Source: Lojkania enalia
Taxonomy: Eukaryota; Ascomycota; Dothideomycetes; Pleosporales
NCBI GenBank assembly: GCA_010094045.1
Contig: ML986580.1
Coordinates: 946,059 to 1,010,058 of the forward strand
DNA: 64,000 bases
Reading direction: 5' to 3'
Shown piece by piece: positions 60,837 through 64,000 of this stretch. The notes beneath the pieces were generated by a model. It was not told where the DNA came from and did no database searches. It was given only the letters and a program-made list of their open reading frames with translations. The stretch's first letter is position 1. Each line of letters opens with the position of its first letter. The translations under genes were made by a program, and so were the position numbers.

Positions 60837-61647
60837 TCACCTCCGCTCCCATTTCTCCGAAACATCTGCCTCGACATCCAACTTCTCCTTCTCATTTCTC
60901 CTTCTATATTCCTCCGTCTGTAATCCCGCTCCCCATCTCCAAACCCTCCCAAGCGCCCACCACTGCGCGCCCATCAGCACCACCGCCACGGCCGCGAGTC
61001 CCGTCTCGACGATCGCAAAACTAGTCCTACACCTCTCGACCCAGTCCTCATCCCACGCATTGTCGAGATCCCTACATAGTCTCGACGGATCTAATTTCCA
61101 ATCTGGAATTAACGGTACGACGGAATCGATGCGAATCGGTAGGAAAATGTTAAGCACTGTGAGAGAAACAAAGCACAAGGTCACAACGTGGACCGCCGTG
61201 TAAGCTGACACGAGAGCGGGGCTCATCTGCACGCGCGCGAGAGGACGTCGTTAGCACAATACAAGCATTCTAACGGCAAAGGTAGGAACAGAAAAGAGAA
61301 AAAAAAAAAATACTGCATACTTTAATAGCGCCAAGTACTCCGGCTACACTGGCGGCAAGGGCAACCAGATTCCAAATATCGGTCTCCAACCTCCTCCAAT
61401 CATGCACCGTGCCTTTCTGCTGAATGTTCCAGAATGGGTCGAGTAGCAATGAAGCGTGAGAGATAGCGGTTAGAAAGGACAATGTAACGGCGAGGGCACT
61501 GAAATAGGCAGCAAAGTTAGCATGAAAGTACGGAATATTTGTTTACACTGAAGCCTAGCCGCGAAGGATTCATGATCGGCGGGGCGGTCGCACACGAGCG
61601 TACACGTACCGGTTCCCTGCTGATAGGTGTGCGTCTTGTAACGCCAT
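60837..61647 (-). CDS. Four-helix membrane protein, unknown function
   Basis: Exons 61610-61647, 61321-61498 and 60837-61226 on the minus strand, introns of 111 bp (GTACGT...TTTCAG) and 94 bp (GTATGC...GTGCAG), 201 residues. The second join (V-L-G-A-I-K-M-S-P-A-L-V) is firm. The first exon is the weakest part: the ATG at 61647 with a GTACGT donor at 61609 gives the right phase. A nearer ATG at 61573 (M-N-P-S-R-L-G-F) looks attractive, but no GT donor after it gives the phase needed. Hydrophobic segments: ALAVTLSFLTAISHASLLL, NLVALAASVAGVLGAIKMS, AVHVVTLCFVSLTVLNIFLP and SFAIVETGLAAVAVVLMGAQ. The C-terminal tail is charged (R-R-R-N-E-K-E-K). No family name can be given. Confidence 0.7.
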
Positions 61648-63553
61648 ATTGCCTGTGACTCGGAGCTGTGGAGACCACATCGAGATGAATAAGGATATGG
61701 ATTGTCTGTGAATAGAGAATTAGAAAGAAAAGGAAGACGTCGCGATAAGTCTTCGGATCGTAGCGGAGCTTTGCTCGTTGCGAACAAAGGTCGAGAGGGT
61801 TCAATTGCCGGAGCTAGCCCCGCTAAAGTCCGAATGGGAAAGTTTCCGAAAGGTGCAGAAACGCCGTGGGATGCTAAGTGGTGGGCGGAATGGAAAGATA
61901 TCTGAAATCCAAACGCACACGAATACGAGATCGGGCGGACACTGGGAGGTATCCAAAGCAAGAAAAACGACGACAACACACAGCAGGACGGAGCCGGATA
62001 GAAGGTAAGAAAGCAATTGTCTCAGTCAGAAAACTTGTAGCTTTTTGTCGTGCCAGAAAAGGAGCGATGGCCCATGGATGGCGCCAACCTATGTAGCCTA
62101 GCGGGGCGCATCCGGCATCTGGGCTATAGTTTTGTAATCGCGCGCCATTCATGTCATCACGAGATATTAAAACCGGATGCCAGAAGTCTACCGCCTACGA
62201 ATCCCGCGCCCGGGATCCTGTGGTCCGCATCAGGTAAGTGATCATGATGGGGCAAGCAAAAGGCGGTTTGTCATCCAATTGATGGCTTACCGCCCCTTAT
62301 TCCCAGCGCGCGCACACATCAAAGAGTAACAAAATCCCCCCCGCTCTCCAATCCAATCCCCGGGTCAGACGAGAAACATTTACAGACAACCCGCCCGTGT
62401 AGGCCCGCTGAAATCCAGGCCTCGTACGAGGGCGTGCCCACCTTCCCACCCCGCACTCAGGTCCTGAGTCCTTGGAATCATCATGACACTGGGCTTTGCT
62501 CCGATCCTCACCTAACCGCATCTGTGACGCGCTAGACCTGATTTCGAGGCTTAGCTAAGGGGCTAGTGTGGAAGCGGTATGGCGCCATAGTGATCCTATC
62601 GGAGGCTGGCGGGTAAGGCGCGCCCCGGTTTTCCAGGTGGAGCCGATGACACGTGAGTGCGGCATCCTTTCCACCCGCCACGATCCTCCAGCCTCGTGCA
62701 GCGTCTCCACTCTCAGAAGGTGGTTAATTATGAAGTACGGCGGAGGACTAGAGTGAGGATCAAACTGTTCCCGATTCCTGCAGCCCAGTGCTCGTGTTCT
62801 AGACGGTCTTGTCTTGAGTGAGAGAGAGTATTAGGCGGGATGATTGGACGGGTTTCTTGTCTCAAGTAGTGTCGGGTAGATAGGCGTGTCTTCGGCTACT
62901 TCGGCCCGGTTGTGTTTAGAAGGCCGGGATGAGAGACCTTCAGAATTGGGATTCCACGTTTCGTACCTATGCCCTATGCTCATGAGCCGCATGCGTGCAT
63001 GAAAACCCCGTGGAACCTGGCGGCCGCTTAAAAACAATCAGCTTAATTCCGCGGTTGGGCATGATTGGGGCTTCATTTGGTCGAGTAGATTTGTGGGCAT
63101 CCTATTGTGGGAAATAGATGGTGACCGCGATGAGGTTTGTAGGGTCGGGGGTTTGCAGTGTGCTAGGCGATTGGACTAAGTGTTGTCACTTCGCTACTAC
63201 AGGTATAGCATGGATTGCTGCTTGAGCCGCCAATGTTCACTATCCGCCAATCACAGCAGCAAATGTGTAGGAGGAGTTACGGGAAGCGAGATATTATTCA
63301 CGATGCTTACACGACCAATAGCAACAAATCTCTCACGTCACCAGATCATGCTGCGGTATTTGCATGGTTCCGAATTAATTCGTAATAGAAGGCGATAAGA
63401 TATGCATTGTCATTAAATATCTCTTGATGCTTGCTTGCTTGTAACCATTATCCATCGGACCGAAGGAAGCCACAGCAGAAAACGTCAAAACGCCTCGTTT
63501 CACCGGACCTAGTCTTGCTCTAGTCAAGCACAGGAGCTACTTCCTCCCTCCTT
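61648..63553. other. Intergenic, 1.9 kb
   Basis: No supportable gene. Short frames on both strands overlap and show no features. The right part, near 63540, is the 3' side of the aldo-keto reductase gene, and the left part the promoter side of the membrane-protein gene. Confidence 0.4.
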
Positions 63554-64000
63554 CTATGCGAAGCAGTAGACCGGGATGCCGTACTAATTCATGGTCAGCA
63601 AAAACGTTCCACCAGTTGGAAAAAAAAAAAAAAAAAAAAAAAACGCCGAGTGCAAAAAAAGTGGGGAAAGATCCGTACATTTGGCGGCGCGTTGAACTTG
63701 AGGTTCTTGTCCAAGTCGGAAATCTCCTGGATTTCCTCTGGCGTCATGTCCCAGCCCACCACATCCATATTCTCCTTCAAGCGTTCGTCTGTAGTGCTCT
63801 TCGGGATCACGGCAAGGCCCCGCTGTGTAGACCACCTTAGCAGCACCTGGCCCGTCGTCTTTCCGTGTGCGGCTGCAATCTTCTGGATCACTGGATGTTG
63901 GAATAGCGTAGGAGTGTCTGCTGCAAGCTTCATATCGCATTCGATAAAGGACTGCGGGCCCATTGAAGAGTATGCGGTAACGACAATACCATGCTGTTTA
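63554..64000 (-). CDS. Aldo-keto reductase, C-terminal part (gene continues beyond window)
   Basis: Partial: the exon 63679-64000 runs off the right edge, and the last exon is 63554-63583, joined over a 95-bp intron (donor GTACGG, acceptor ATTAG) in phase 0. About 116 residues are seen. The join gives L-K-F-N-A-P-P-N-Y-G-I-P-V-Y-C-F-A, the standard AKR C-terminus. Earlier come K-Q-H-G-I-V-V-T-A-Y-S-S-M-G-P and LLRWSTQRGLAVIPKS, which bind NADP(H) (the IPKS motif contacts the 2'-phosphate). The catalytic Asp-Tyr-Lys-His lie outside the window. Members reduce aldehydes and sugars such as xylose, glyceraldehyde or galacturonate; substrate not assignable. The intron holds a 24-base A tract on the + strand. 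Confidence 0.92.
63620..63643. repeat. A24 homopolymer inside the AKR intron
   Basis: Twenty-four consecutive A on the + strand, read as T in the transcript, about 35 bases before the acceptor of the last AKR intron. It may act as a pyrimidine tract. It is error-prone in sequencing. Confidence 0.95.

Overview
This window is nuclear DNA of a filamentous ascomycete (Pezizomycotina). Nearly every gene is broken by short spliceosomal introns, mostly 48-62 bp. These have GTACGT, GTATGT or GTAAGT donors and often a CTAAC-like branch site just before the acceptor. The families present also fit: a CBM21 protein phosphatase 1 regulator, a RING/ZZ/SH3 protein, a SLC4-type borate transporter, and fungal small secreted proteins. 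A leotiomycete is plausible but cannot be proven from sequence alone. All gene models below were rebuilt by joining exons by hand; several genes are invisible as single open frames.

Layout: 1-8 kb holds a sulfotransferase-like gene, a divergent pair (isoprenylcysteine methyltransferase and a maltose O-acetyltransferase family enzyme) and a Q/A-rich secreted protein. 8.9-18.5 kb holds a RING-ZZ-SH3 protein, an emopamil-binding/EXPERA sterol isomerase and a glycogen-targeting PP1 regulatory subunit. 18.5-28.8 kb is a stretch of about 10 kb in which I find no convincing gene, only repeats. At its edge sits a three-exon secreted protein with eight cysteines. 31-41 kb is a housekeeping block: a BolA3-like mitochondrial protein, then TTI1 and PDS5 head to head. 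41.2-45.1 kb is AT-rich and empty. It is followed by a two-exon cysteine-containing secreted protein and a large membrane protein of unknown function. 51-64 kb holds a Bor1-like transporter, Sec61 beta, a conserved unknown protein, an F-box protein, a four-helix membrane protein, and the 3' end of an aldo-keto reductase that runs off the right edge.

There is no operon-like logic or obvious biosynthetic cluster; most genes are unrelated housekeeping functions. The functional groupings I can defend are the shared promoter of TTI1 and PDS5 (both HEAT-repeat proteins of chromosome maintenance) and three small secreted proteins lying beside gene-poor, repeat-bearing stretches. I see no CRISPR array, intact transposon, tRNA or rRNA gene. 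The items most worth a second look are the hidden eight-cysteine secreted protein, the 10-kb gene-free region, the TTI1/PDS5 promoter with overlapping upstream open frames, and several introns whose retention or alternative acceptor keeps the frame open.
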